This document shows positions 29,989 to 40,171 of a stretch of DNA of 64,000 nt, in pieces. A model generated the notes under the pieces. It did no database searches and was not told where the DNA came from. It saw nothing but the letters and a program-made list of their open reading frames with translations. Numbering within the stretch: the first letter of the stretch is position 1; each line of letters begins with the position of its first letter. A program made the translations under genes and the position numbers. The stretch covers positions 4,312,001 through 4,376,000 of the forward strand of contig NZ_JBANDL010000002.1 in NCBI RefSeq assembly GCF_037027445.1. The letters are read 5' to 3'. This DNA comes from Lysobacter firmicutimachus. GTDB taxonomy: Bacteria; Pseudomonadota; Gammaproteobacteria; Xanthomonadales; Xanthomonadaceae.

Positions 29989-30729
29989 ATGGCCGCGTCC
30001 CACGCTCTCGACGGCCGATCCGCCGATTGGCTGCGCGATCACGAGCAACTGTTCGTCCGCTTCGGCCTCAACACCGAGGACGCCGACGCCCGCCGCCGCA
30101 ATCGCGGCGCGCAGGTCCATATGCTCGCCGACGCGCGCTTGCCGCAGATCGCGCCGGACCGTGTGTTTCCGAACGTGGTCGCGGTCACCCGCGGCGCGGC
30201 GCTGTCGATCCAGATCCGTTCGCGTTCGCCGCTCGGCTTCGGCTTCCGCGTCGCCACCGACGCCGGACCGGTGGTGGACCGGTTGTACGCGGTCGACCGG
30301 CCCGACGCGCAGGGCTTGCGCAGCGTCACCGTCAGCCGGTTCCAACGCGACCAACGCCTGATCGTCGTCGATCCGATGAGCGCATGGCTGAGCGATTCGC
30401 GCGATCGCGATGCGCTACAGCAACTGTGGCGCTGCGAAATCTCGACCTGGGCGGTGCGCCAGTTTCTCGACCCGATCAGCGGGCGGGTCTACACCGCCAA
30501 CCGTCCACGCTTCGCGGCGACGGCGGAGGCCGGGCCGTTCGAGACCCGCGGCGGCCAAGCGCTGGACGCGGCGGACGGCGCGCGGGTCCGGGTCAACCCC
30601 GGCGTGGTGCGCGGCGAGGGCGAAGCCGGGCAGCGCTTCGGACGCATCCAGGTGCAGGCCGAAGACGATCCCGAGCGCCAGCGCATCGGCTCGCTGCACG
30701 TGCATTTCTTCGTCCTCGGCCTCGACTGA
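29989..30729 (+). CDS. Unknown protein, middle gene of the MACPF-like cassette
   Basis: A 246-residue protein of unknown family with no signal peptide or membrane helix. It is mixed alpha/beta with strands such as SIQIRSRSPLGFGFRVATD and a C-terminal GSLHVHFFVLGLD. It starts 11 bp after the small beta-rich protein and ends 57 bp before the MACPF-like gene, so the three look like one operon. The conserved context, not a motif, is the only clue to function. Confidence 0.6.
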   Translation: MAASHALDGRSADWLRDHEQLFVRFGLNTEDADARRRNRGAQVHMLADARLPQIAPDRVFPNVVAVTRGAALSIQIRSRSPLGFGFRVATDAGPVVDRLYAVDRPDAQGLRSVTVSRFQRDQRLIVVDPMSAWLSDSRDRDALQQLWRCEISTWAVRQFLDPISGRVYTANRPRFAATAEAGPFETRGGQALDAADGARVRVNPGVVRGEGEAGQRFGRIQVQAEDDPERQRIGSLHVHFFVLGLD

Positions 30730-30786
30730 CCGTCGTTCGTCCCGCGCGCCGCCGCGCTTCGCACATCGCGCACCCGAGAGGTCCGC

Positions 30787-32211
30787 ATGCTCGTCACCAT
30801 CGCATTCGCCGGCGAACCCGACCGCGACATCGTCCTGCGTCTGGCGCCGGAGACCAGCCTGCTGCGGGTCCGCGAGCAACTCGCGGCCAAGGCCGGGATG
30901 CAGCCGGGCGAGCGCTTCCGCCTCGGCAGGGCCGGCCTGCATCCAACGCTCGAGGCCGAGACCACGGTCGCGCAAGCGATCGACAAGGACCAGACACTCA
31001 CGGTCCGGCCGGCGCAGACCAAACGCGCGGAATCCGCGGCCAAGACGCAGGCGCAAGCGCGTCCCGCCTTGCGCCCGACCGCACCGGAGGCACGCCCGGC
31101 CGAGGCGCGTTGGGGGCTGAGGAACGAGACCGACGCACCGGATCTGCTGCCGCAGTTGCAGGGCCGGCTGGCCGGGGTCAACGCGCGCACTCCGGACGAG
31201 TTCGCCGCGTTGCCGCTGGAGACGGTGCAGGCGCTGCTCGCCACGCGCCGGCTCGACCGCGGCCTGCGCTTCAGCGCCGACCTGGGCGACAGCGTGTTCG
31301 GCGCGCGTTCGCCGCGCTCGCCGGCGGTCTATCGGCACCCGCAGCGGCCGCCGCATTCGGGCGGCGTCTCGTTCACGTCGCGCGGGCGCCTCAGCGCCAC
31401 CGCCAGCCGGGTGCTGCACGAGTTGCATACCCGCAGCATCCACAACGCCAACGCCGGCGGCGGCGTCAACGGCTTCGGCCTGGGCGCGGATTTCCGCCGC
31501 GACCTCGAGCGCCTGCAGCGCAGCGAAGTCACCGCGATCCATCTGGTCGAGGAGACGATCGTCCCCAAGGTGGCGGTGACGCTGGACCCGGACCAGGATC
31601 TGGACGTCGCGCCCGAACTGGTCGAAGCGGTGGACGCCGCGCTGGCGGTGCGCGGCGGCCGGCGCAGCCAGTACCAGGCGCTGCACGAGCGCGTGTTCGC
31701 CGGGTTCGGCTATTTCTTCCCCTGCGAGACCCTGCTCGGCGGGGTGCGCATGCGCACGCTCAGCACGACCAGCGAGGATCTGCGCGAGCAGCAGCAGTTT
31801 CTGGCGGGCTTCGGCTTCGGCGCCGCCGCCAAGGACGTGCCGACCAGCCACGGTCCGGCCAGCGGCGACATCGGCTACGCGCGGTCCGAAAGCCGCCTGT
31901 CCAGGCACCGGCATATCCGCCAGCTTCGCCAACAGGACGTGCGCACGGTCGGCGGCCATCCGGCGCTGGGCCTGGCCGACGATCTGCTCCTGCAGTGGAT
32001 GGCCGGCCTGGATGCGGTGGAACTGTGGGCGGCCATCGGCCATCGCCGCCTGGTGCCGATCCTGCGCTTCCTGCCGCGCCGGCAGCGCGACCGGTGCGTC
32101 GGCGTGATCGAGCCGTTCGCCCGTTCCGACCTCACCGCGCGCTTCACCGTGCTGGACATGGCCGCCTACGTGGCGCCGTTCAACCGCGCGCTGCTCGACG
32201 AGCTGATGTAG
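30787..32211 (+). CDS. Putative MACPF-like pore-forming protein with ubiquitin-like N-terminus
   Basis: A 474-residue protein without a classical signal peptide. Residues 1-78 look like a beta-grasp/ubiquitin-like domain (LLRVREQLAAKAGMQPGERF, then an E-x-T turn and a final TLTVRP strand). The central region has a helix-strand order ending in FAGFGYFFPCETLLGGVRM (about residues 300-320). This resembles the MACPF signature, where a Y/W-G-T-H-F/Y-like box is followed by a GG strand. The layout resembles fungal MACPF-like proteins as I remember them. If correct it would oligomerise and pierce membranes. The key Thr-His of classical MACPF is replaced by Phe-Phe, so the call is tentative. GAGAG precedes the ATG. 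Confidence 0.5.
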   Translation: MLVTIAFAGEPDRDIVLRLAPETSLLRVREQLAAKAGMQPGERFRLGRAGLHPTLEAETTVAQAIDKDQTLTVRPAQTKRAESAAKTQAQARPALRPTAPEARPAEARWGLRNETDAPDLLPQLQGRLAGVNARTPDEFAALPLETVQALLATRRLDRGLRFSADLGDSVFGARSPRSPAVYRHPQRPPHSGGVSFTSRGRLSATASRVLHELHTRSIHNANAGGGVNGFGLGADFRRDLERLQRSEVTAIHLVEETIVPKVAVTLDPDQDLDVAPELVEAVDAALAVRGGRRSQYQALHERVFAGFGYFFPCETLLGGVRMRTLSTTSEDLREQQQFLAGFGFGAAAKDVPTSHGPASGDIGYARSESRLSRHRHIRQLRQQDVRTVGGHPALGLADDLLLQWMAGLDAVELWAAIGHRRLVPILRFLPRRQRDRCVGVIEPFARSDLTARFTVLDMAAYVAPFNRALLDELM

Positions 32212-32253
32212 CCGCCGCAACGCGTCGGGGCGGGCCGCGCCCGACGGCGCCGC

Positions 32254-32285
32254 AAAAAAAAGAACCCCGCCTCGCGGCGGGGTTC
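32254..32285 (-). terminator. Rho-independent terminator of groEL
   Basis: On the minus strand the stem GAACCCCGCC pairs with GGCGGGGTTC across a 4-base loop, followed by TTTTTTTT. It starts 28 bases after the groEL stop and also sits in the gap after the plus-strand MACPF-like gene. Confidence 0.93.
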
Positions 32286-32312
32286 CCGGTGTCGCTGCAC
32301 GTGGGGCGTGGA

Positions 32313-34084
<1,772 letters not shown>

Positions 34085-34090
34085 GCTCGC

Positions 34091-34378
34091 TCAGCCGACG
34101 ATCGCGAGAACGTCGTCTTCCTTGAGGATCTTGTATTCGACGCCGTCCTGCTTATAGGTGCTGCCGGCGTACTGGCCGTAGATGACCTTGTCGCCGACCT
34201 TGAGCTTCGGCGCGCGCAGGCTGCCGTTGTCCAGGGCCTTGCCTTCGCCGATCGCGACGACTTCACCCTTGGTCGACTTTTCCTTGGCGGCGTCGGGGAT
34301 GATGATGCCGCCGGCCGAGATTTCGTCGGCTTCGATCGGCTTGACCACAACGCGGTCGTAAAGCGGCTTGAGATTCAT
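34091..34378 (-). CDS. groS: 10 kDa co-chaperonin GroES
   Basis: Heptameric lid for GroEL, 95 residues. It begins [19 protein letters not shown], has the mobile loop around [15 protein letters not shown] (residues about 21-35) and ends [14 protein letters not shown] is just upstream of the ATG. It is the first gene of the groESL operon, preceded by a CIRCE-like operator. Confidence 0.98.
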
Positions 34379-34425
34379 GGCAACCCTCTGTAAGTGCTTG
34401 AATGGGTGGGAAAAGAACCGGAATT

Positions 34426-34452
34426 TTAGCAGTCGCCACCGGAGAGTGCCAA
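34426..34452. promoter_or_regulatory. CIRCE-like HrcA operator upstream of groES
   Basis: TTAGCAGTC-N9-GAGTGCCAA matches the CIRCE consensus TTAGCACTC-N9-GAGTGCTAA with one change in each arm. It lies 48 bp upstream of the groES start, where the HrcA heat-shock repressor would act. hrcA itself is not in the window. Confidence 0.88.
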
Positions 34453-34650
34453 CGCCGGGGACGAAAGCGCCCGGACGCGCCGGGACTGGTCGCTAGATGA
34501 GGTGCGACGGACGGGTTTCAAGGGGCCGGACGAAAAAAGTCGCAACGCCGTCGCGGTCGGCTGGCCCGGCCCGCGGCCACGAGGCGCCTCCGGCCGCGCC
34601 GCGCCGTCTCGGTGCGGGGGAGGACGGACCGGCCGGCCTCGCCGCACGGC

Positions 34651-35496
34651 TCAGCCCGCGCCGTCGGGCGCCATCGCCTCCAGATAGGCCGTCGGACTGA
34701 CCCCGAAGTGGCGCCGGAACATGGCGCCGAAGGCGCTGACGCTGGCGTAGCCCGAATCCAGGGCCACCGCAGTGACCGCGGCGCCGGCCGCCAGCCGCTC
34801 GACCGCGCTCAGCAGCCCGGCGCGCTGGCGCCATTGGCGCAGGCCGTAGCCGGTTTCGAGGGCGAAATGGCGGCGCAGGCTGCGCTCGGACAGATGCGCC
34901 CAGGCCGCCCAGTCGGCCGCGCCGCGCGGGTCGGCCGGGTTCTCGATCAGGGCCTGGGCGATCTTGAGCAGGCGCGGGTCCGTCGGCATCGGCAGTCCGG
35001 GGCGACCGGCGCCCGCGGCCGCGGCGGCGATTTCGTCCAGCGCCACCGCGATCAGGCGGGTCCGCGCCGGCGACGGGGCCGCGCCGTCGCCGAGCCGGGC
35101 GACGATCTCGCGCAGCAGCGCGGGCACGCGCAGGCCGCAAGGCTGCGTGGGCAGGGCCGCACAGGCGTCGGCGGCCACATACAGGCTCCAGCCGGCGAAG
35201 CGCGGACCGTGAGAGCGCAGCGAATGCTCGGCCTGCGGCGGAATCCACACCGCATCCGACGGCGGCACCAGCCAGCGGCCGCGCTCGCTGCCGACGGTCA
35301 GCAAACCGCGCCGCGCGCCGAGCAACTGGCCGCGGGCGTGGCGGTGCGGTGCGGTCGCGCGCGGGCCGGGCGTGTCGCGGACCACGGCGATCACCGCCGG
35401 GCCGTCGCCGGCGTCGGCCTGCGCGGCGCTCAGCCAGGCGGCGGCGGACGCGGAAGAATCGCGTCCGGCGAGGCCGCGCGAATGAGGATCGGACAA
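34651..35496 (-). CDS. AraC-family transcriptional regulator
   Basis: A 281-residue regulator with an N-terminal cupin-like sensor (HRHARGQLLGARRG, PPSDAVWIPPQAEHSLRSHG) and a C-terminal AraC helix-turn-helix pair. The second helix-turn-helix is VALDSGYASVSAFGAMFRRH followed by FGVSPTAYL. There is no usable ATG near the domain start; TTG at 35496 has GGAGG with a 6-base spacer and is chosen. The frame continues upstream through unlikely sequence. It diverges from a small unknown gene (35610). The sensor resembles cupin-type AraC proteins that sense small organic inducers, but the ligand is unknown. Confidence 0.88.
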   Translation of the reverse strand: MSDPHSRGLAGRDSSASAAAWLSAAQADAGDGPAVIAVVRDTPGPRATAPHRHARGQLLGARRGLLTVGSERGRWLVPPSDAVWIPPQAEHSLRSHGPRFAGWSLYVAADACAALPTQPCGLRVPALLREIVARLGDGAAPSPARTRLIAVALDEIAAAAAGAGRPGLPMPTDPRLLKIAQALIENPADPRGAADWAAWAHLSERSLRRHFALETGYGLRQWRQRAGLLSAVERLAAGAAVTAVALDSGYASVSAFGAMFRRHFGVSPTAYLEAMAPDGAG

Positions 35497-35609
35497 GGTC
35501 GGCCTCCGGTTTGGCCGCAACGCGATGGAGATCGGCCGCGGCAACGTAGCAGAGCCGGGGCGCGGCGCCCAAGCTGGCGCTCCCGCCCCCAAAACCGAGG
35601 AGCCCCGCC

Positions 35610-35864
35610 ATGCGTCCCCACGACATTCTTCCCGACGGCGCCGACACCACCGTGCTCGGCGGCGCCACCGTGCGCAAAGGCTCGGTCGCGGCGTTCCTGG
35701 CCAATGCCCGCACCCTCGCCGACCCGCAGGCCGACGCGGCGGCGCGCGCGCAGGCCCAACGGCACATCCGCGAGGTATTGCCGGCGCTGCGTGCGATCGG
35801 CTTGTTCGAGACGATGCAGATCCGCGACCCGCGCCTGCGCGCCTGGGTCGAGGCGCAGGCATGA
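35610..35864 (+). CDS. Small hypothetical protein divergent from the AraC regulator
   Basis: An 84-residue protein with no recognised family, predicted helical (AAFLANARTLADPQADAAAR, EVLPALRAIGLFETMQIRDP). GAGGAG about 6 bases before the ATG supports translation. Its position opposite the AraC gene suggests it may be that regulator's target, but this is only context. Confidence 0.6.
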   Translation: MRPHDILPDGADTTVLGGATVRKGSVAAFLANARTLADPQADAAARAQAQRHIREVLPALRAIGLFETMQIRDPRLRAWVEAQA

Positions 35865-35940
35865 GCGCGGCCGGCGCCGGCTCGCGCTAACGTAGTGCGG
35901 ATACCGCCGTCGCGCGCCCAGCCCATCGCCAGGACCCCTC

Positions 35941-36312
35941 ATGACCGCCACCTCCCCCGCCCGCATCGCCGCCTCGCTGGCCGAACTGTGGTCGCCGCGC
36001 GTCGTCGCCGAAGTCGACGACGCTTACGTCAAGGTCGCGCGCGTGCACGGCACCCTGGCCTGGCACAGCCACGAGCATGAAGACGAGCTGTTCTTCGTGC
36101 TCAAGGGCCGCTTGGTGATCGAACTGGAGGACCGCCGGGTCGAACTCGGCGAGGGCGAGATGTTCGTCGTGCCCAAGGGCGTGCGCCACAACCCGATCGC
36201 CGAGGAGGAATGCCACCTGCTGCTGATCGAGCGCAAGACCACCCTGCACACCGGCGACGTGGTCACCGACAAGACCCGTTCGCTGTCCGAGCAACTGCGC
36301 CCGCTCGATTGA
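35941..36312 (+). CDS. Single-domain cupin protein
   Basis: A 123-residue cupin. Motif 1 is AWHSHEHEDELFFVLKGRL (His-x-His with Glu), and motif 2 is GEMFVVPKGVRHNP. Metal ligands for both cupin motifs are present, so metal binding is plausible. The fold is used by many small enzymes and sensors, and the substrate here is not readable. It is followed by a hairpin at 36351-36380. Confidence 0.87.
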   Translation: MTATSPARIAASLAELWSPRVVAEVDDAYVKVARVHGTLAWHSHEHEDELFFVLKGRLVIELEDRRVELGEGEMFVVPKGVRHNPIAEEECHLLLIERKTTLHTGDVVTDKTRSLSEQLRPLD

Positions 36313-36350
36313 GCGACCCGCCTGTGCGGGCCGGCGCCGCGCGCAAAAGA

Positions 36351-36383
36351 AAAGAGCGCGTCCCGTGGAACGCGCTCTTTGGT
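36351..36383. terminator. Hairpin terminator after the cupin gene
   Basis: AAAGAGCGCGT pairs with ACGCGCTCTTT, an 11-bp perfect stem around CCCGTGGA. The T run is short on the plus side and better on the minus side, so it may work in either direction. Confidence 0.65.
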
Positions 36384-36696
36384 ACGGAGACGGCCTGTCC
36401 TCTGCATGGCGCTATCCGGCGCCCTTCCCCCGAACCGACCTCGTGTCTTGCCGAAGTCCCTATCGGCGTAGTGCCGATCTTGCGAAGTCCGTGTAACGGT
36501 TGCCAGCCGGCGAGGTCGCGAATGCCGCTACTATCGGTAGCACCAACGGGCAACAAGCGCCATAAGCCGTTGTTTTTGCATGAAAGACGTGGCAAGCCAG
36601 AGACCGCTAGTGCACCAGCTATGGCGTCTATCGGTCACCAGGTGAAGATCGGTAGCACAATGCACTCAGCGACCACCCGATACCGGAGATGAGCCG
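36384..36696 (+). promoter_or_regulatory. AT-richer upstream region of the XRE gene with repeated ATCGGTAGCAC boxes
   Basis: No gene is seen. The motif ATCGGTAGCAC occurs at 36533-36543 and 36648-36658, with related forms TATCGGCGTAGTGC (near 36462) and TATCGGTCACC (36629). An 11-bp palindrome TCACCAGGTGA lies at 36635-36645. The base composition is lower in GC than the neighbours. These boxes may be operators for the adjacent XRE regulator. Confidence 0.4.
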
Positions 36697-37107
36697 ATGA
36701 CCCCGCAGCAGCGCATCCGTCTCGCCCGCCGCCACGCCGGCCTGTCGCAGGCCGCGCTCGCCGCCGCCGTCGGCGTGCAGCGCAGCGCGGTCGGTCATTG
36801 GGAATCGGCGCAGGGCAAGTTTCCGAGCATGGCCCACCTGCGCGAGCTGGCGCTGGTGACCGGGGTGCAGTTCGAGTGGCTGGCCACCGGCCGCGGCAAG
36901 ATGAATCTCTCCGCCGACACCGCGATGGACTCGGTCGCCGCCGCCGAGGCCCTGCTGATCGACGACCCGTTGGAGCTGCGCCTGATCCTGGCCTTCCGCG
37001 AAGCGCCCACCCGCAGCCGGGCGCCGCTGGTCGAAGTCGCCGAGCAGTTGGCCGAATTGCGCACCGGCCGCGCGCGCTCGGCGGTGTCCAAGCGCGCAAC
37101 CGGATGA
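36697..37107 (+). CDS. XRE-family helix-turn-helix regulator
   Basis: A 136-residue protein with an N-terminal XRE DNA-binding domain: IRLARRHAGLSQAALAAAVG, then QRSAVGHWESAQGKFPSM (residues about 7-45). The C-terminal part is helical without a known sensor. This short form resembles lone Cro/CI-like regulators. The repeated boxes upstream suggest autoregulation. No other phage gene is near. Confidence 0.87.
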   Translation: MTPQQRIRLARRHAGLSQAALAAAVGVQRSAVGHWESAQGKFPSMAHLRELALVTGVQFEWLATGRGKMNLSADTAMDSVAAAEALLIDDPLELRLILAFREAPTRSRAPLVEVAEQLAELRTGRARSAVSKRATG

Positions 37108-37279
37108 GCCGGCGCAGGCGCGCGCGAAACGTGACCGCCTCCGCGCCCGCAAAGCGTGACGCAGCGCAGCAGGCGCTGTCACAAACCCCGACTAGACTCG
37201 ACCGGATGCGCCTGGGGGAGGCGCTTTCCGACTGCGCCCACCGTCATGCGTGCGCGTCGCCATCACAAGGAGCCGTTCG

Positions 37280-39079
37280 ATGTCGAAGTCCGTTCGTGGC
37301 CGTTCCGTTGTTTCGTCCTGGCGCCGCCGCGCGCCGCTGGCGCTGGCGCTCGCCGCACTGATCCCGTCCGTGGCCCCGGCCGCGGTGTTCATCAACGAAT
37401 TCCATTACGACGACGCCACTTCGTCCGGCGACGTCGGCGAGCGCATCGAGGTCGTGGCCACGGCCGGCGAGACGCTCAGCAACTACCGCATCTACCTGTA
37501 CAACGGCAGCTCGCCGTCGGCGGCGACCACCTACGACAACGACCTGGTGCCGGCCGGCAGCGTGGTCAGCTGCGGCGGCAGCGTGCGCATCGCCACCCTC
37601 AGCTACCCCACCAACGGCATCCAGAACGGCCCCAACGACGGCTTCGCCCTGGTCGACGGCAGCGGCAACGTGGTCCAGTTCCTCAGCTACGAGGGCTCGA
37701 TCACCGCCAGCAACGGCCCGGCCGCCGGCAAGACCAGCAGCAACCTGCCGGTGTCCGAATCGGGCTCGACCGCGGCCGGCACCTCGCTGCAACTGTCCGG
37801 CAGCGGCAGCGCGTATTCGCAGTTCGCCTGGCAGAACTCGGCCACCCAGACCTTCGGCGCCTGCAACAACGGCCAGAGCTTCACCGGCTCGAACCCGAAC
37901 ACGCCGCCGAGCGTGACCTCGACCACGCCCGCCAACGGCGCCAGCAACTTCCCCGCCGCCGGCGACCTGATCGCCAACTTCAGCGAAGCGGTCAGCCTGG
38001 CCGCGGGCGCGCTGACCCTGCAGTGCGCCAGCTCGGGCACGGTCGCGCTGACCTATCCGTCCAGCGGCACCGCGATCGCCGCCTCGACCGGCACCGCCCT
38101 GTACGCCGGCGAGGCCTGCACCTTCACCGTGGTGGCCAGCAAGGTGACCGACGCCGGCGGCGCCAGTCCGGCCGCCAATACCGTGGTCAACTTCAACGTC
38201 GCCAGCGGCGGCGGCACCGGCGGCTACTACGCCCACGTCAACACCAGCAGCCCCAGCCAGCTGCGCTGCTCGCTGCACGAGACCATCAAGGGCCATACCG
38301 TCTACCCGTACAGCGGCGGCACCACCAACACCTGGAGCATCCTCGAGATCGCCGACGAAGATCCGAACAACGCCGGCCGCATCCTCGACGCCTACCGCAA
38401 CCGCAGCTTCGTCAAGGTCACCGATCGCGCCGGCAGCGGCAGCGGCCTGAAGTACAACCGCGAACACACCTGGCCGAACTCGCTGGGCTTCGGCTCGACC
38501 ACCGGCAATCTCGGCCTGCCGAACGCGCCGTACACCGACACCCACATGCTGTACCTGACCGATTCGGCCTATAACGCCGACCGCGGCAACAAGCCCTATG
38601 CCAACTGCTCGCTGTCCGGCGGCTGCGGCGAGCGCGTCACCGAGGCCAACAACGGCAGCGGCGGCGGCAGCGGCGTGTACCCGGGCAACTCGAACTGGTT
38701 CAAGACCCCGGACGGCAACGCCGGCTCGTTCGAAGTCTGGGGCCAGCGCAAGGGCGACATGGCACGCGCGATCCTGTACATGGCGATCCGCTACGAAGGC
38801 GACACCGATCCGAACAGCGGCCAGGCCGAGCCGGACCTGGAGCTGACCGACGACCGCAGCAAGATCGTCATCACCTCGTCCTCGCCGGCCTACATGGGCC
38901 TGCTGACCACCCTGCTGCAGTGGCACCAGGCCGATCCGCCGACCGCGGCCGAGAAGGCGCGCAACGAAGTGATCTACAGCTTCCAGGGCAACCGCAACCC
39001 CTTCATCGACCATCCGGAGTGGGCGACGGCGTCGTTGTTCACCTCGACCAAGCCGGCGAGCTGCCAGCTGATTCCGTAA
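37280..39079 (+). CDS. Secreted endonuclease I with lamin-tail and Ig-like domains
   Basis: An extracellular nuclease of about 599 residues. A signal peptide ends near APA (residue about 34). A lamin-tail domain (INEFHYDDATSSGDVGERIE, residues about 37-180) follows, then a bacterial Ig-like segment (PPSVTSTTPANGASNFPAAG, about 210-310). The C-terminal endonuclease I (EndA/NucM) domain contains the catalytic-region motif YNREHTWPNSLGF (about 392-405). It would degrade DNA and RNA outside the cell. The start at 37280 has AAGGAG 7 bases upstream; an ATG at 37250 lacks one. A strong terminator follows. A nutritional or biofilm-degrading role is typical for such enzymes. Confidence 0.88.
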   Translation: MSKSVRGRSVVSSWRRRAPLALALAALIPSVAPAAVFINEFHYDDATSSGDVGERIEVVATAGETLSNYRIYLYNGSSPSAATTYDNDLVPAGSVVSCGGSVRIATLSYPTNGIQNGPNDGFALVDGSGNVVQFLSYEGSITASNGPAAGKTSSNLPVSESGSTAAGTSLQLSGSGSAYSQFAWQNSATQTFGACNNGQSFTGSNPNTPPSVTSTTPANGASNFPAAGDLIANFSEAVSLAAGALTLQCASSGTVALTYPSSGTAIAASTGTALYAGEACTFTVVASKVTDAGGASPAANTVVNFNVASGGGTGGYYAHVNTSSPSQLRCSLHETIKGHTVYPYSGGTTNTWSILEIADEDPNNAGRILDAYRNRSFVKVTDRAGSGSGLKYNREHTWPNSLGFGSTTGNLGLPNAPYTDTHMLYLTDSAYNADRGNKPYANCSLSGGCGERVTEANNGSGGGSGVYPGNSNWFKTPDGNAGSFEVWGQRKGDMARAILYMAIRYEGDTDPNSGQAEPDLELTDDRSKIVITSSSPAYMGLLTTLLQWHQADPPTAAEKARNEVIYSFQGNRNPFIDHPEWATASLFTSTKPASCQLIP

Positions 39080-39122
39080 TCGGGTCGAAGCGGCCGAAGC
39101 AAGCATCACAGGAAGGCACGCC

Positions 39123-39156
39123 ACGGACGCCCGCTCGCTGCGGGCGTCCGTTTTCT
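39123..39156 (+). terminator. Rho-independent terminator of the endonuclease gene
   Basis: ACGGACGCCCGC pairs with GCGGGCGTCCGT across TCGCT, followed by TTTCTC. It begins 43 bases after the stop. Confidence 0.9.
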
Positions 39157-39263
39157 CGCATGGTCCCGTTGTCCTGTTTCATCGCGCCATCGCGTTGTTC
39201 CAGGCAATCGGCGCCGGCCGTTGCGCCGCCCGGCCGCAACCGGCGCCGAGAACAGGGGGAAGC

Positions 39264-40154
39264 ATGAGAAGGACCTCGATCGCGCGGCTGCGCCTGCCGG
39301 CCGTGCTCGCGCTGTGCCTGGCCGCAGCCGCTTGCGCCAACTTCTCCGCGGTGGGGAAGTACTCCGACCAGACCAAGAAGCTCGCGGCCGCGTTCGCGCC
39401 GATGATGGCCGGCTCGGTGCAGAGCTGCGTCGACAACTACACCCGCAAGAAACTGATCGCCTCGCCCAGCTTCGATCCGGCGCAGGTCGAAGTCCAGGCC
39501 AAGGAGCGCTGCGCCAGCATCGCCGAGGCCAACGGCACCATCGCCGCGCTCAACGATTTGTTGAGCCAGTACGCCGATACCCTGGCCGCGCTCAGCGACA
39601 AGAAGCTGCCGTCCTACAGCGAGGACTTCGGCACGCTTAAGGGCAGCCTGGCCAAGCTGACCCGCGACGACGGCAGCACGCCGATGCTGGAAAAGGCCCA
39701 GCTCGATTCGGTGATCGCGCTCGGCGATTTCCTGGCCCGGGTCGCCACCCAGCGCCAGCAGCGCAAGCACATCCGCGAGTTGCTCGACCATCAGGACGCG
39801 GTGTTCGTGGTGGTCGATACGCTCAAGGCCTATGCCGATCTCAACTACCGCGGCTACCTGCGCGACGAACTGCGCAGCATGGGCCCGTTGCGGCTGTCGA
39901 TCGAACGCGCGGCCAAGACCGAACCGCTGGCGGCCAACGCGGCCAAGGCCGCGCTGCTGACCGAAACCCGCCAGGTCGAGGCGCGCCAGGCCTCGATCGA
40001 CCAGTTCCTCAAGGCCGCCAACCGGCTCAAGACCAGCCATGCCGAACTGCGGCGCAAGCTGGACAAACTCGACGACGCCGAACTGGCCAAGCAACTCAAC
40101 GATTACGCCAAGGAAGTCGCCGCGCTGCGCAAGCAGCTGCGCGACGCGTTCTGA
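39264..40154 (+). CDS. Predicted lipoprotein of unknown function
   Basis: A 296-residue lipoprotein (signal ending AAAACANFS) that is otherwise almost entirely helical, with coiled-coil-like stretches such as ASIDQFLKAANRLKTSHAEL and DAELAKQLNDYAKEVAALRK near the C-terminus. No family is recognised. The ATG at 39264 has GGGGGAAG just upstream. It is followed after 17 bp by a small protein with which it is probably co-expressed. A helical surface or envelope anchor is conceivable. Confidence 0.7.
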   Translation: MRRTSIARLRLPAVLALCLAAAACANFSAVGKYSDQTKKLAAAFAPMMAGSVQSCVDNYTRKKLIASPSFDPAQVEVQAKERCASIAEANGTIAALNDLLSQYADTLAALSDKKLPSYSEDFGTLKGSLAKLTRDDGSTPMLEKAQLDSVIALGDFLARVATQRQQRKHIRELLDHQDAVFVVVDTLKAYADLNYRGYLRDELRSMGPLRLSIERAAKTEPLAANAAKAALLTETRQVEARQASIDQFLKAANRLKTSHAELRRKLDKLDDAELAKQLNDYAKEVAALRKQLRDAF

Positions 40155-40171
40155 GCGACCCGGAGACCGCC

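Noticed and set aside
36697..37107. Phage repressor and prophage remnant
   Set aside because: The XRE protein stands alone, and no integrase, capsid or lysis gene is present nearby.
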